DNA of 64,000 nt from Norana najaformis (lineage: Eukaryota; Annelida; Clitellata; Crassiclitellata; Hormogastridae): assembly GCA_964023275.1 (NCBI GenBank), contig OZ029928.1, positions 20,235,686-20,299,685 of the forward strand, given 5' to 3'. The notes beneath the pieces are model-generated. The model did no database searches. It was given only the letters and a program-made list of their open reading frames with translations, and was not told the DNA's origin. The position numbers and the translations under genes are program-made. Positions within the stretch are counted from its first letter, which is position 1. Each line of letters opens with the position of its first letter. This document shows positions 1 through 11,195 of the stretch, piece after piece.

Positions 1-1200
1 TGGATTCCTCGTTTTATGGCCATCTTTGTTTTAATTGTTTCTTTCTCGTCCGTTCCTAGATTTTATTATCTTTAAATCGCTTAATTAACTCATTAGTCTC
101 GACTGATGTACGTCGCGCCATCTGCCGGAGGAGGAAGACATTCGTCGAATTCGTTGATAGACGACGATTCTGTCTACAATGGGAGGCAAAAACAACGGTG
201 TATTAATTAGAGTCAGCTAACCATTCGGATTTGCCCAGTCATTACTAAAACATTTGAATTCTAGTTAATTGGATTCTAAAACCTTTGAATTAGAGTCATT
301 TGAATTCTTAAACCTTTGAATTATAGTCATTTGAATTATAGAATCTTTGAATTATAATCAGTTTAATTCTAAAACCTTTGAATTCAAGTCGTTTGAATTC
401 TGAGAGTTAGTTTTAGTTGTTGGAATTTTGTTCTGAAAAGAGCTTAGAGCCATTTGAAGAATGTCTTCATTTTGGAGGGTTTTTCAATGCACAATTGTTG
501 TCTACTGATGTTCGTATTATCTGTAGCACCCAGAAAAGTAGAGTCGCTAGAGAACCAGTCTAATCGCAGTCGATTGATCAGGAACAACATCTGTGATGCA
601 GGTCAGATTCGGTTCCAAGTCACGATCGAAGATTTAAAATGTAGGCCTATACGTTTTTCTATAGCGACCCATTGGCCTCGTCATGGGCCATTTTTAGTAG
701 TAGTTCCAGTTGTTAACGACACCTTATGGCATCAAAGGCCGTTGACGTCGCCCTCCACCTTTATCCAGGCTTGGGACTGGCACTACCCGATGAAGGCAGT
801 GGCCATTTCTTCAGTGAAGTAATCGGATCATATCCTTTACCAGTTAAAGGTGTCTATACACTGAGAATATTCTTTCGAAGAGGATTTCAAACTTGCGCAG
901 CTAAAATCTCTCTAGATTTTGTTGTACACAACGAGTCATCGTATCAGTTCTATTTATAGTTTACCTCTTGAGTTTTAATTTGTATTTTTTATCGTTGTTA
1001 TCCTATAGTTTCTGATTAAAGGCAGCTAGTGACACCTGGCGAATAGACTGTCTGGCCGCTCCTCGCGATCTGGTGAATGCCGCAGTAAACACAGACTGAA
1101 TGCTTGTCGGGTCGAGAAGGTGCCTCGTTCGTCATCTGTGCATGGAATATTAAGTCGCAATTAACACCATGGCATTCCCCAGATGGCGCTTCGACCTTTG
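1..1200. other. Intergenic stretch, no gene recognised
   Basis: Open frames here (for example 454-822 and 726-959, plus) match no family I know and overlap repeat-like sequence. Around 645-690 there is a worn match to the minus-strand tail of the tRNA-derived SINE family B (ctatagcgacc...ggcctcg). Nothing else can be supported apart from the minisatellite at 243-405. Confidence 0.5.
243..405. repeat. AT-rich minisatellite, about 31-bp period
   Basis: About five imperfect copies of a unit of the form CTAAAACCTTTGAATT-AGAGTCATTTGAATT occur head to tail. Each unit holds two TTTGAATT blocks, so there is also a half-unit periodicity. The copies differ by several substitutions, so the array is old. 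Confidence 0.75.
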
Positions 1201-1249
1201 CACTTATTTAAAATTAAATAAGTTGCCGGTGGTGTCGCCAGGAGACGAA

Positions 1250-1515
1250 GAGTTGCGTCAACAGGTGGAAGAGAAAAGATCTCCGATGGCTACAGCCAGA
1301 ACGAGAAAGAGGAAATGGATTGGACAAAAACTGAGAGGTGATTCCCTTCTGAGAAATATCATAGAGGGAAGAATGGAAGGAAAGGAAAGAAGAGGAAGAC
1401 CTAGACAAATACCACTTCATTGGATGATGGTGGACGGACACGATAGACTGAAGGAGGAGACCCAACAACGTTAGGATCGGCGCCAGTGGACGTTCGAACC
1501 TGCCCCCCCCCCCCC
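1250..1515 (+). pseudogene. LINE ORF2 C-terminal fragment
   Basis: The frame reading through 1294-1474 encodes RKRKWIGQKLRGDSLLRNII, then EGRMEGKERRGRPR, a pattern typical of the end of ORF2 in non-LTR retrotransposons ('WIGH.LRG..LL..IIEGR.EGKR.RGRPR'). No reverse-transcriptase palm is present upstream, so this is a short 5'-truncated remnant. A run of 14 C (1503-1516) follows the stop. Dating and clade are not possible from this fragment. Confidence 0.6.
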
Positions 1516-1623
1516 CTCCCGGGGGCAGAGAACTTGAAGAACACATCGCCATGAGGCAAGCGTTACAGAGCGGTCACAGGTCAGCTATATCGTTGGCAGA
1601 ATCACTTGTTCCACTTCCTGGAC

Positions 1624-1631
1624 GAGAGAGA

Positions 1632-1691
<60 letters not shown>

Positions 1692-1731
1692 AAGAGAGAG
1701 AGAGAGAGAGAGAACAAGAGAGAGAGAGAGA

Positions 1732-1767
<36 letters not shown>

Positions 1768-1795
1768 AAGAGAGAGAGAAAAAAAGAGGGAGAAG
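1624..1795. repeat. (AG)n microsatellite with AGAACA interruptions
   Basis: About 170 bp of almost pure AG dinucleotide repeat is broken by regularly spaced AGAACAAG variants. It grades into ACAGACAGAG repeats up to about 1960. All open frames across it (Arg/Glu or Ser/Leu repeats) are repeat artefacts. Confidence 0.95.
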
Positions 1796-2056
1796 GAGAG
1801 ACACAGCCACAAACAGAGACAAAGACAGGCAGAGACAGAAACACACAGACAGAGACAGAGAGAAAGAGAGAGAGCAGAAAACAATCAAACAGACAGAAAG
1901 GCAAATGGACAGAGCGAAGGAGAGAGGCAGAGACACAAAGAAATACACAGGGCAGCTATGTATATCCAAGAGATTAGCAACAGTAAGTCATGCGTGGTAG
2001 CCTTCCATAAACGTCGATTGCAATGCTCCTTCGAGTCTTCCTATCTCCTTTACCGC

Positions 2057-2122
2057 CACACACACACACACATACACACGCACGCACACACACATACATA
2101 CTCACACACACACACACGAACG
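2057..2122. repeat. (CA)n microsatellite
   Basis: CA dinucleotide repeat with CATA, CGCA and ACTC interruptions. Confidence 0.9.
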
Positions 2123-2399
2123 CACGTATAAATAGATTCTAATGGGCAGTAGCGCTGGCGATGTGTTAATGGCTTCTCCCCAACACAAACACGAACGTCG
2201 CATCAAATAAGAATATATCCCTTCGCGAGGTACTATTCCGTGCAAGTAAGGCTGGCGACCGAAAATACCAGAATCCCTTGCGTCGCGTGTTAATCAATTC
2301 CAAAACGATTCTGCCCTTCGCCCCTCCACCCAATTTCTCCCCCTCATCCTGCCCTCTTTCTTGAACGCCTAATGTTACACATGAGCCTTTTTTGTTAGC

Positions 2400-2620
2400 A
2401 TACAGACAGACAGTCAGAAAGACAGACTGACAGACTGACTGACTGACTGACTGACTGACTGACTGACTGACTGACTGACTGACTGACTGACTGACTGACT
2501 GACTGACTGACTGACTGACTGAATGACTGACTGACTGACTGAAACATAGACAGACTGATAGAGGCACAGACTGATAGAGGCACAGACAGACAGAAATAGA
2601 AAGAGAGACAGACAGAGGGA
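2400..2620. repeat. (CTGA)n / (CAGA)n tetranucleotide array
   Basis: At least 24 tandem GACT units occupy about 2426-2521. They are flanked by degenerate ACAGACTGATAGAGGC repeats and CAGA units, then a GGGAGA tract to 2670. Confidence 0.95.
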
Positions 2621-2748
2621 AAGGGCTGGAGAGAGGGAGAGCGAGAGGGAGAGGGAGAGGGAGATGAGAGGGATTCGGGCTTAGGATAGCCCTGTGTGAG
2701 TGCACTGGCGCAACCGTCGGTTCTCCTGTCCCAACGTTTATGTGTGTA

Positions 2749-5102
2749 TTATGTGTTTTTTATGTTTAGTCCGAACGGGATGTATGTCATCAGTTCGTTC
2801 ATCCAGTATTGTTCCCGTTCTAGTCGTTCCTTTCTGTTGGTGCTATTGGTAGTATCGTCAAATGGTTTTTTGTATGTCCAGTCTCGTTGAAGTGTGTTGC
2901 TATCGGTGTCGTTTTTCATTTTTATATTATATTTGTGATTAGATAATCTTGTTGCTAGTGGTCTACTAGTTTACCCGACGTATTTGGCACGGCCGTGTCA
3001 GACTCCCCTCGACTCATCGCTACTGCAGCAGACAACCCAGATGATGACGATCGGAAGGCCACGCAAGGACGACGACGCCTAGTGCTCATGACGGCAAAAA
3101 GACGCTATTCGTCACGCATCCGACGAACCTACCGGAACGAATGAATAACGGGCCTTCATCAACGAAGCTGAGGCCCATCCGCCGGCCGCCACTAATGAAC
3201 GCTCAGCACCCTAATGAACGATTGACACCTAATTAATAGGATAGTAATAAGGACATCTGGTAGATGCCATAAGATCGTACTCTCGAGTAGGCAATTAGGT
3301 TTGACTGTATATAAGGAACGGTTAGGTCTTACTTGAGAGATCACTATGGCGAACATAGGAACAACCGAACATTGGCAGAGCCAAACGAACGTCTCATCGA
3401 GGCCAGTTAACAGAGAGTGATTCTCAGGCGTTGTGTATAGATCGGTCATTTGATTTCAATAAAATTCGAAAACTTCCTTTTCGGCTTGAGAAAAAATCAC
3501 GTCACGATTCTCGACGCCACGAGAGAGCAGACAGGGTCGTGACAGTATTGTTTCTTACATTTTTTTGCAGGTAATTAGATAGACTATGTCTCGATTTTTA
3601 CAATCTAATGTATGTTTTATGTTGTAAGTTCTTCTTGTGTAGGTGCTGGAGAATTGTTTTGCTAATCGTTACGTGTTGGCAGGTTTGGCATCCCGCCGAG
3701 TTGCATTTGAAGGCACCTATCGTTTGCTTAGATGTTTTTGTTGTTTTTCTAGAGTTGTCGTGAGTTAATAATTGTCCCAAGTTTTTATGTTTTGTGTAGG
3801 CGGCAATAATTCTATAATCTGAAAAGCCTTCTTTCTTAAGTATTTGTCTCTTCCATTCTCTGATTAAATGTGTGCCTATTGGTGAATATGGAATGACCGC
3901 TGGTAATAGGATACCCCTTTGTGTTTGCTTTTCATTCTGTGTGTGATACAACCATATGTCCCTTTTCACTTTCCTAAGCATTCACTTATTGTAGCCTTTC
4001 TTTCGTAGGGATTTAAAGAGGATAAAGCATGCATTATCAAAGTCCGATTTGAAGGAGCTGAGTCTTTTGAATCGAAGAACCTGGGATTTGAGAACTCCCT
4101 GTGTGGTATGTGAGGGATGAAAGGAAGCGGTGTGAAGAAGCTGCAGGTGTGTATCCGTTTCCTTAAAGAAAAATCGTGTTTCTAGTGAGCAAATAGCGTC
4201 TCGCGTATGTTTAAAGACCGTGGTGTCCAGAAAGTTTACCTCAGTCTCGCTCGAGTTAAGAGTGATTTTTATGTCCGGAATCAAGTTGTTTAGGTATCTT
4301 TCGTATTCTGCTAGTTCAGATCTTGCGCCTGTCCATACAAAGAAGATATCATCGAGGGATCGATAGTAGAGGTGGCATGTCTTGTTGTGGCCATTTTTCT
4401 CGGTTTGTGGACCTTAGGTAGTAGATAAAAGTTTCTTTCCTTATCTGTATGTTTAGCACTTAGATAATCGAATTGGCGTTTAATGATAAAGTTCTTGTTT
4501 TTTTAATCTGCCTAGTATGTTTTTGATTTTACGTATTGCTTCAGTTCGTCTTGGTGTATCAATTTTACTATAGTATTTTGTATTACCCAGTTGTCTGCAT
4601 GCCTCTATTGTGTACGATGTCTTGTCGAGTATGCAAACTAGACCGCCCTTGTCAGCGGGTTTTATAACTATATTTTCATTGTTTTTTGTTAGTTTATGTA
4701 TACATTCTCGTTGTTCTCTATTAAGATTATGTTTGATGTTCTTCAGTTGGTAGTGGTTGTTGTTATTTATTTTGTATTTGCGTAGCGTTTTTTCTGTTAT
4801 TCCTCTTAAATCAGTGATTAGTTCTTTAGTTGCGGTTGATACCATATTAGGTGTCCATGTACTGGGATTAGAAAAGAGTTTTTTGGCCGAAATCGGGTTG
4901 GGGTGCCTCTCCTCATCTTTATCAAAGTAGTCATCTAATTTTAGTTTTCGTGTAAGTCTACCTAATGAAATTTGGATAGAGTTCGCCGGTACGCTGTTAA
5001 TCGAGGGGACGATGGAAAGGCCGAGACTAAGTGTTTCGATGTCTGTTTGTGTGAGCGTGTGTTGTGATAAGTTAAGTATATTTAGATTGTCCTTAAGTTT
5101 GA
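2749..5102 (-). mobile_element. Penelope-like retroelement (PLE), broken
   Basis: A single-ORF Penelope-like element is read on the minus strand in pieces. In element order: an N-terminal region at about 5099-4846 with the motif NLSQHTLTQTDIETLSLGL; fingers with IVIKPADKGGLVCILDK near 4670-4620; FYLLPKVHKPR near 4430-4395; reverse-transcriptase motif C as YYRSLDDIFFVW near 4365-4330; a thumb region with NFLDTTVFKH and the HPSHTTQGVLKSQVLRFKRL block at 4284-3982; the linker with CNSAGCQTCQH at 3981-3598; and a GIY-YIG endonuclease beginning DIVYLITCKK near 3575. The endonuclease resumes beyond a solo LTR at 2979 as YVG-stop-TSRPLATRLSNHK and ends REQYWMNEL...P.GLN, with a stop at 2749-2751. 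Breaks: palm sequence between FYLLPKVHKPR and motif C is deleted; frameshifts lie near 3600 and in a run of seven A near 3565; Tyr/Glu after YVG is a stop codon. The element is dead. The family assignment is strong because both the PLE-type RT motifs and the GIY-YIG domain are visible in the expected order. Confidence 0.88.
2985..3544 (+). mobile_element. Solo LTR with GTATT target duplication
   Basis: The 560-bp insert starts TGGCAC, ends GTGACA (TG...CA termini), and is flanked on both sides by GTATT (2980-2984 and 3545-3549). Inside lie a TATA-like TATATAAGG at 3308-3316 and an AATAAA at 3458-3463, placed as in a U3-R-U5 LTR oriented on the plus strand. There is no internal region, primer-binding site or gag-pol, so this is a solo LTR left by LTR-LTR recombination. 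Removing it together with one GTATT restores the reading of the Penelope-like endonuclease across the junction (KQY|VG), which proves it inserted after that element. I cannot tell Gypsy from BEL; the 5-bp duplication fits either. Confidence 0.85.
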
Positions 5103-5345
5103 TAGGGAGAGGCAGAGGCAGAGGCAGAGGCAGAGAGAGGGGGAGAGCGGGAGAGAGAGAGACAGAGGGAGGGGGAGGGAGAGAGAGGGGAGAGAGATAG
5201 AAAGAAAGACAGAGGGAGAGAGAGAGGGAGAGGGAGCGGGATGGAGAGGGAGAGAGGAGGATAGAGAGGGGGAGAGAGAGACAGAGGGAGACAGAGGGGG
5301 AGAGAGAGAGGGGAGAGAGGGGAGAGGGGGGTGGGAGAAGGATAT
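5103..5345. repeat. GGGAGA-rich purine tract
   Basis: About 240 bp of nearly pure purine on the plus strand, built from GAGGCA, GAGAGG and GACAGAG units. It directly abuts the 5' end of the Penelope-like element, so the tract may mark its boundary. Confidence 0.9.
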
Positions 5346-5741
5346 AGGGTAGCAGCGAAGGAAATTACGGTTGATTGGAGAGGCAGAGGAAACATTAAGT
5401 CGTGAGTCTGGACGGATGGAATGATGTGCGACTGCGCGATTTCTAGGAAAACGGCGGCATTTTATGCCATAACCCAAAAACACACATACTTACACACACA
5501 CACATACGTACATGCGTACATACTTACATACGTGCATGTGTGTGTGTTGTGTTTGCATGCAAATGTGCGTAGTGCGTAAGAAAGAGTGATAACAATGATT
5601 ACAAGAGCGGAAGAATGAAGTTCGAAACCGTTTCCATGGAGACGAATGGATAATATAGGAAACGCGTCAAATGTCACGTTAGATCTCTCCCTTTCTCCTT
5701 CTGTCCATCTCTGCTTCTGTCATTATCTGTTCCTCTCTCCT

Positions 5742-5788
<47 letters not shown>

Positions 5789-6440
5789 GTCTGTCTGTCT
5801 GTCTGTCTCCTTCTTTCCTTTTTGCTCCTCTTTCCTTCAGTCCTTCTGGAAAAGACAAAGGAAGGTGGAGGAAACCGGGGACGAGCAGGAAAATAGAGAG
5901 GACGATGAACAATGGATGGGGAGGATGGATGGGGAAGATGAGGCCGTATGGGGAGAAAGCTATCAAAGCTCTACGATTGATGAGGCTCTTTCGGATAAGT
6001 GCTGTAAATGATTCATGATAAAAATATCAGTCTGTCATAATTGGACGAGATGTAACCGCCTTCCAGGTGATTTCATTATTCTCTCACCGGATATTTTCTG
6101 GATCTTGAGGGGTCACTTCTTCCCTGGGAAAACAATAATTAAATCAGGCGCTATAATATTAGGTATTACTGCTATTTTATACCCGAGGTCGATTTAAGAA
6201 AATATTCGAAAAGTAGTTGAGGCTCGACAAAAGCATCGCGGACAGCAACGTACTGAAGCGCTGAGCAGCAAGACTTTGGGAGTTTTATTATTTATTATTA
6301 TCATTATTGTTGTTGTTGCTGTTGTTGTTGCTGTTGTGACCTTTGTTGTGACCTTCGCAGGTCGTAGGTCACAACGTTTTCAACCGATCCAATCATTACC
6401 TCATTTTGCTCAGCACACGTTTGTGAGACGATTATCTTGA
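5345..6440. other. No gene seen; simple repeats
   Basis: The stretch holds a CA/TACA-rich segment (5478-5550), a (TCTG)n array (5741-5808) and a (TTG/TTA)n segment (6285-6340). No coding signal survives outside the repeats. Confidence 0.6.
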
Positions 6441-6442
6441 TT

Positions 6443-6669
6443 TAACACAACGGGCTTCGAGGCTATCACCACGAAATTACCTCTGTCCATATATGGCAAT
6501 AATCTCGAGATCTTACATGTAGGCTAACACAACGGGCTTTGAGGCTATCACCACGAAATTACTTCTGTCCATATATGGCAATAATCTCGAGATCTTACAT
6601 GTAGGCTAACACAACGGCCTTTGAGGCTATCACCACGAAATTACTTCTGTCCATATATGGCAATACTCT
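6443..6669. repeat. 82-bp tandem repeat, 2.75 copies
   Basis: Copies begin at 6443, 6525 and 6607, exactly 82 bp apart, each starting TAACACAACGG and passing through CCACGAAATTAC, CCATATATGGCAATA and CTCGAGATCTTACATG. The copies differ at only a few positions (for example CTTCGAGG versus CTTTGAGG). The third copy breaks off after GGCAATA at about 6666. Confidence 0.95.
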
Positions 6670-6899
6670 CGCATTCGATTTTTTTTCTTATAAGAACACG
6701 GAGCGATGTTTTATTAGCAATCGTTTGGCAAAGGGCATTTTATCGCATCACGCCGCCTTTTAATGTACGATTTAATGCGCATTTTTCTAAAGGTCTGGAC
6801 CGGTGGTCTAGAAATAGGATGGGCGCTATACAGATTCTCGCGGCCAACACAGACATGAGCATCGAAGAGAACAGGCTGTCGCCGTTGCCTGTCATCTAA

Positions 6900-7649
6900 A
6901 TTCTTCGTTGGTTCGACTGTAGACGAAGATGAAGCGCGTGAAACGAGCGCATTATGAACTCAGCGGGTGGACGATAATAGGGGATTTTGAGAAAAAGGAC
7001 GTAGCAAAAAATTCCTCTGTTCTCTTTCCCAATGAACTCAAAAAATCTTAAACCTACAGGTTTATACATGCATACTAAGGCAGAGATGTGAGAGACACAG
7101 ATGCAAAGAGCGGTATAGAAGCAGACAGACAGACACACAGACAGACACACACACGCACACACAGACTTACATTACTGCACGAGGGTATTTAATATTTATG
7201 ATTCAAAGAGGGCCATTAATGCATAAATAATTCTCACTCAATCTATTTGGTATTGTCTAGACAGACAGACAGACACACACACACAGACACACAGACACAC
7301 ATACCCACATACACAGACACTCAGACACACAGACAGACATTAGAGGACTAATATTTGCATTGCTATCGAGCACTTCCACGGACACTTCCAGAAAAGTCGT
7401 TGAATGATATGAATTAGTGATGAGGCGAAGGTCAGGTGAGGTCAACAAACCCGGCGCCGTTTGGACTTTGATGTCTGGATCGGTGTGAGTCGCTGCTCAT
7501 TACAAGGTCACACGGTCCAGTTGAAGGTCAATCATGGAGTGGCCATTGGTCAGAGGGCTACAGATGGAAGGGGATGACGGTTGCCCAGTTGAACTGTCAC
7601 CTGGGCGCCGATGCATCTTTCGAATGCAGCTATTGTTAAGACTGACTCA

Positions 7650-7683
<34 letters not shown>

Positions 7684-8225
7684 GTCTGTCTCTGTCTCTC
7701 TGTCTCTCTGTCTCTCTGTCTGTCTCTCTCTCTGTACAGATCTGTCTCTCCCTCGTATAATTAAGTTTTCACCAGAAGGAACATGTATGCTTGTATTTTT
7801 TTCTATCTTTTCGTCCTTCCTTCCGTCCTTCCATCCTGTAGACTAATTTTTATGCTGGCGCAACCTAGCGCCAGTCTTTTTGCAACTGTCGCAGATGAGA
7901 GTTAGCGAGTCGTTGAGCAGAAGACAATCGCATAAAATAGAAGACATTGGTGAGATGTTGTATACTTTGCTACTCTTGTGAAAATGGGAAATTGCGTCAG
8001 CAGATGTAGCAACTGACAACAGATGTCGCCAGCATTAAACGCCACGATGAACGCGGAAGTCCCTTCGATGAAGGAATCTGTTTTATTTATAAGCCGACTT
8101 GATTAAAGTGTATTATCGTATGTGATGTGAATTGGCCAGTAGTAATATTTTCCTTTGGAAATGATCTGCTGATGCATCGAGGCGACCCCAGGTGGCGCTT
8201 GACTCGCATTGTATCTGATATGCCT
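6900..8225. other. No gene seen; (CAGA)/(TCTG) arrays
   Basis: CAGA/CACA repeats occur at about 7120-7165 and 7259-7340, and a (TCTG)n array at 7648-7738. The frames across them are Ser/Val/Cys/Leu repeats caused by the arrays. Nothing else is recognised. Confidence 0.6.
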
Positions 8226-8261
8226 AGCCTCCGTGAAACAGCAAATGTGATCGCATTCGAA

Positions 8262-8391
8262 ATGAGATAGCAGTCATAATGTTATAGCAGTCATAACGTG
8301 ATAACAGTCATAGCGAGATAGCAATCATAACGAGATAGTAGTCGAATTGAGATAGCAATCATGACGAGGTAGTAGTCATAATGAGATGATG

Positions 8392-8476
<85 letters not shown>

Positions 8477-8598
8477 GACAATTTATATAGCGCCGTAGCA
8501 CAGCCGAGACCGAAGAAAAGGGCGCTGTACATGGGTTAAAATATAGCAGTCATAATGTGATAGCAGTCGAATGAGATAGCAGTCATAATGAGTCCAAA
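8262..8598. repeat. 16-bp minisatellite split by a retroelement tail
   Basis: Tandem units of the form GAGATAGCAGTCATAAT run from about 8262 to 8388 and resume at about 8541-8598. Between them lies an (AAT)n run (8390-8475) followed by about 65 bp containing TATATAGCGCCGTAGCAC and GGGCGCTGTAC. The insert read on the minus strand is a family F retroelement 3' end, so it appears to have landed inside a pre-existing array. Confidence 0.75.
8390..8540 (-). mobile_element. Retroelement 3' end, family F
   Basis: Read on the minus strand the sequence runs GTACAGCGCCC ... GGCGCTATATAAATTGTC and then a long (TTA)n tail. The same end recurs at 18840-18890. The GGCGCT(A/C)TATAAAT block followed by a short tandem tail is the terminal signature shared with families A, B, C and D in this window. 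Confidence 0.6.
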
Positions 8599-9107
8599 AC
8601 GATTTCAGTTAACAAGGAATGTCAAATAAAATTTCAATTGTAAATCGAAATCACCTGTCAACGTCCAGTAGAAATGAATTTAGTAGTTTGTGTCTCTGTG
8701 TCTCTGTATCCTTGTGTCTTTGTCTGTCTGCGTCTATGTCTGTCTGCGTCTCTGCGACTGTATGTCTGTGTCACTGTCACAGTCTGTGTGATTGTATCCC
8801 GTTCAGTCGTGGTATGACTAAAGTCGCACGAAATGTCGCTGACGTTTAAGTAATGACAGATGTCAAAGTCAGCGTCAAACGACGGTTCTCCGGTGGAAAG
8901 GAAAAAGTGAAAGCACCCTCAATCCATCATTTCTCCTCCTCCTCCTTCTTCTTCCGGAGGAATGGGCTGCGGCGAGAGGATGGAGGGAGGGAGGGAGCGA
9001 GGGAGGGAGGACTTGTTTTATGGCTGACTGGATGTCCATAAATTACAGTTCGCAAGTCGCAACCGCGAAAAGCATAATCTGAACTTTCGCCAGCGGTCGA
9101 AACAGCA

Positions 9108-9562
9108 ATAGCAGGAGGAGGAGGAGGAGAAGGAGGAGAAGGAGGAGGAGGAGAAGGAGGAGGAGGAGGAAGGAAAAGGAGGGAAGGACGAAGAGAAGAA
9201 GGAAGAGGAGAAAGAAGAGAATGACGAAGAAGAAGAAGATGAGTAGGAGAAGGAAGAAGAGGAAGAGGACGTGGAAGAGGAGGAGGAAGAGGAAGATAAA
9301 GAGGAGAGGGAGTGAAGAAAGAGATGAGGAGGAGGAGAAGAAGGCGGTCGAGGAAGAGGAGAATAAAGAGAAGAGGAGGAGGAGGAGGAGGAGGAGGAGG
9401 AGAGGAAGAGGAGGAAGAAGAAGAGGAGGAGGAGGAGTTAGAAAAAGAAGAGGAGGTGAAGGAGGAGGAAGAGGAGGAAGAGGAGGAAGAGGAGGAAGAG
9501 GAGGAAGAGGAGGAAGAGGTAGAAGAAGTGTAGAAAGATGAAGAAGAGAAGGAGGAGAAGAC
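9108..9562. repeat. 450-bp homopurine (GGA/GAA)n tract
   Basis: The plus strand is almost purely G and A for about 450 bp, made of GGAGGA, GAAGAA and GGAAGA units with rare T or C. Open frames on both strands (Glu/Arg-rich, or Leu/Pro/Ser-rich on the minus strand) are by-products. The tract has the composition of an intramolecular triplex (H-DNA) former. Confidence 0.92.
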
Positions 9563-9984
9563 TTTGGCAAGTTGTCGTCTTTCTGAGTGGGGGTCAAGAA
9601 ATCAAGTGGAGAATATGGATGGAGGGCAAAAAATCCGAACAGGAATCGTAATCATCGTCGGAAATGGGTTCTTGCCACCCGCCACTCCCACTTCCGTCTC
9701 TCGTCTCTACGCAGTCGTCTGCCTAAGGAGGACATCGGAGTCACAACGAAGAAGATAAGCATCGCCTCCTCCCTCTCTTCCCCTCCCCTCCTCCTCCTCC
9801 TGCAATCAGCCCTCGGATTGGCACTACTCGATTAGAGGGAGAGACGGGGTTGTGGTCAACGAAAGTCAATCGTTGGCTTTCAGATGTCGCTCTCGACAGA
9901 CTTGCAATCTATCAGAACAGAATCCGTCCGTGATTCATCGATTCAATTTATCACTCACTCAATGATTCGTCGGTTCATTTATCC

Positions 9985-10195
9985 ATCCATTCATCTATTC
10001 AGTCTTTCGATTGTCCTCGCTAGCTCGATCGATCCATCCACCCATCCATCCACCGATCCATCCGCCCATCCATCCGCTCATCCATCCATCCCCCAAACCA
10101 TCCATCCATCCACCCATCCATCCATTCCCAACCCATCCATCCATCCCCAACCCATCCACCCATCCATCCATCCATCTACCCATCCATCCAGTCAC
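9985..10195. repeat. (CCAT)n array
   Basis: CATCCATC/CACCCATC tetranucleotide repeats with CCCAACCCATCC variants. A short (GACA)n run follows at 10338-10365. Confidence 0.93.
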
Positions 10196-10483
10196 CGTGG
10201 ATGGCCTGACACTTTGGCCAACAGAGTGGATGATCCGGAAGTAAGAAGCACGCTTTCTCTGATTGGCTCCTTGAATTGCGAATGGAGCCAAGCTTTGACT
10301 GCTTGTGAAACAGCTGCACGCCATCTATGGGACGAGTGACAGACAGACAGACAGACAGACAGACTCGGAGGTAAGCTTTGCTTCTGCATTCAGCTGAGCT
10401 GAGTCGTGTGTGTGGCCGTTAATGAATTGGCCACGGAGATTGAACTGCGCTTTTATGCTCTGAGTCTGACTGTGGAAAAAGCT

Positions 10484-11142
10484 ACAACCTCTCTCCCTCC
10501 TTCTTTCTCCCTCTCCCTCTTTCTCCCCTTTCTCCCTGTTTCTCCCTCTCTCTTTCTCTTTCTTTCCTTATCTCTCTCCCTCCTTCTGTCTGTCTGTCTG
10601 TCTGTCTGTTTCTCTCTTTTTTCTCTGCGCCTCCACTGTCTCTATCTGTAGACCCTTGGCTTGTGTCGTTGACTTCGTCGTCTTCCCCTCGGGACCCTTT
10701 ACATCTCTCCAACTCTGTGCCGCAGTCCCAGCCTCCACCTACTTTACCTTCCTCTGCTTCATCACACGTTCCTCTCTTAACTCCATCTAGCGGAGGGAGG
10801 CAGGAACAACCGAAGAGGAGGAAGAGGAGGAGGAGGAGGTGGAGCAGAGAGAGAGAGAGAGGGAGAATCGGAGAGGGAGAAAATCAGAGTCGTGTCAATG
10901 TCTCTGACCCTACAAAACGGAAGGAGAGCCTTAGAAAGAGGCGACCTCGGTCCTTGGTTCATCGTACACGGCGTTGATTGTCCCTCCTTCCGTCCATCAG
11001 TCCCCCCCCCCCCCCCCCCCCGTCCAGCAAAATGCAGACGAGACTTTGTCAAAGAGATCGTCGAATTATAGTCAATGCAGCCGCGCGAAATGGTCACAGA
11101 CCGAGAACCGTTCAGTTGATAGTATAACTAATTATACACACA

Positions 11143-11195
<53 letters not shown>

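Noticed and set aside
1551-2000. Long Arg/Glu-rich frame (plus) and Ser/Leu-rich frames (minus)
   Set aside because: They are translations of the (AG)n and ACAG repeats; every frame stays open only because the repeat has no stop.
2400-2540. CRISPR-like or satellite array
   Set aside because: The repeat unit is 4 bp with no spacers; it is a simple (GACT)n microsatellite.
9043-9597. 184-residue Leu/Pro/Ser frame (minus) and Glu/Arg frames (plus)
   Set aside because: They are produced by the homopurine tract; no non-repeat coding sequence supports them.
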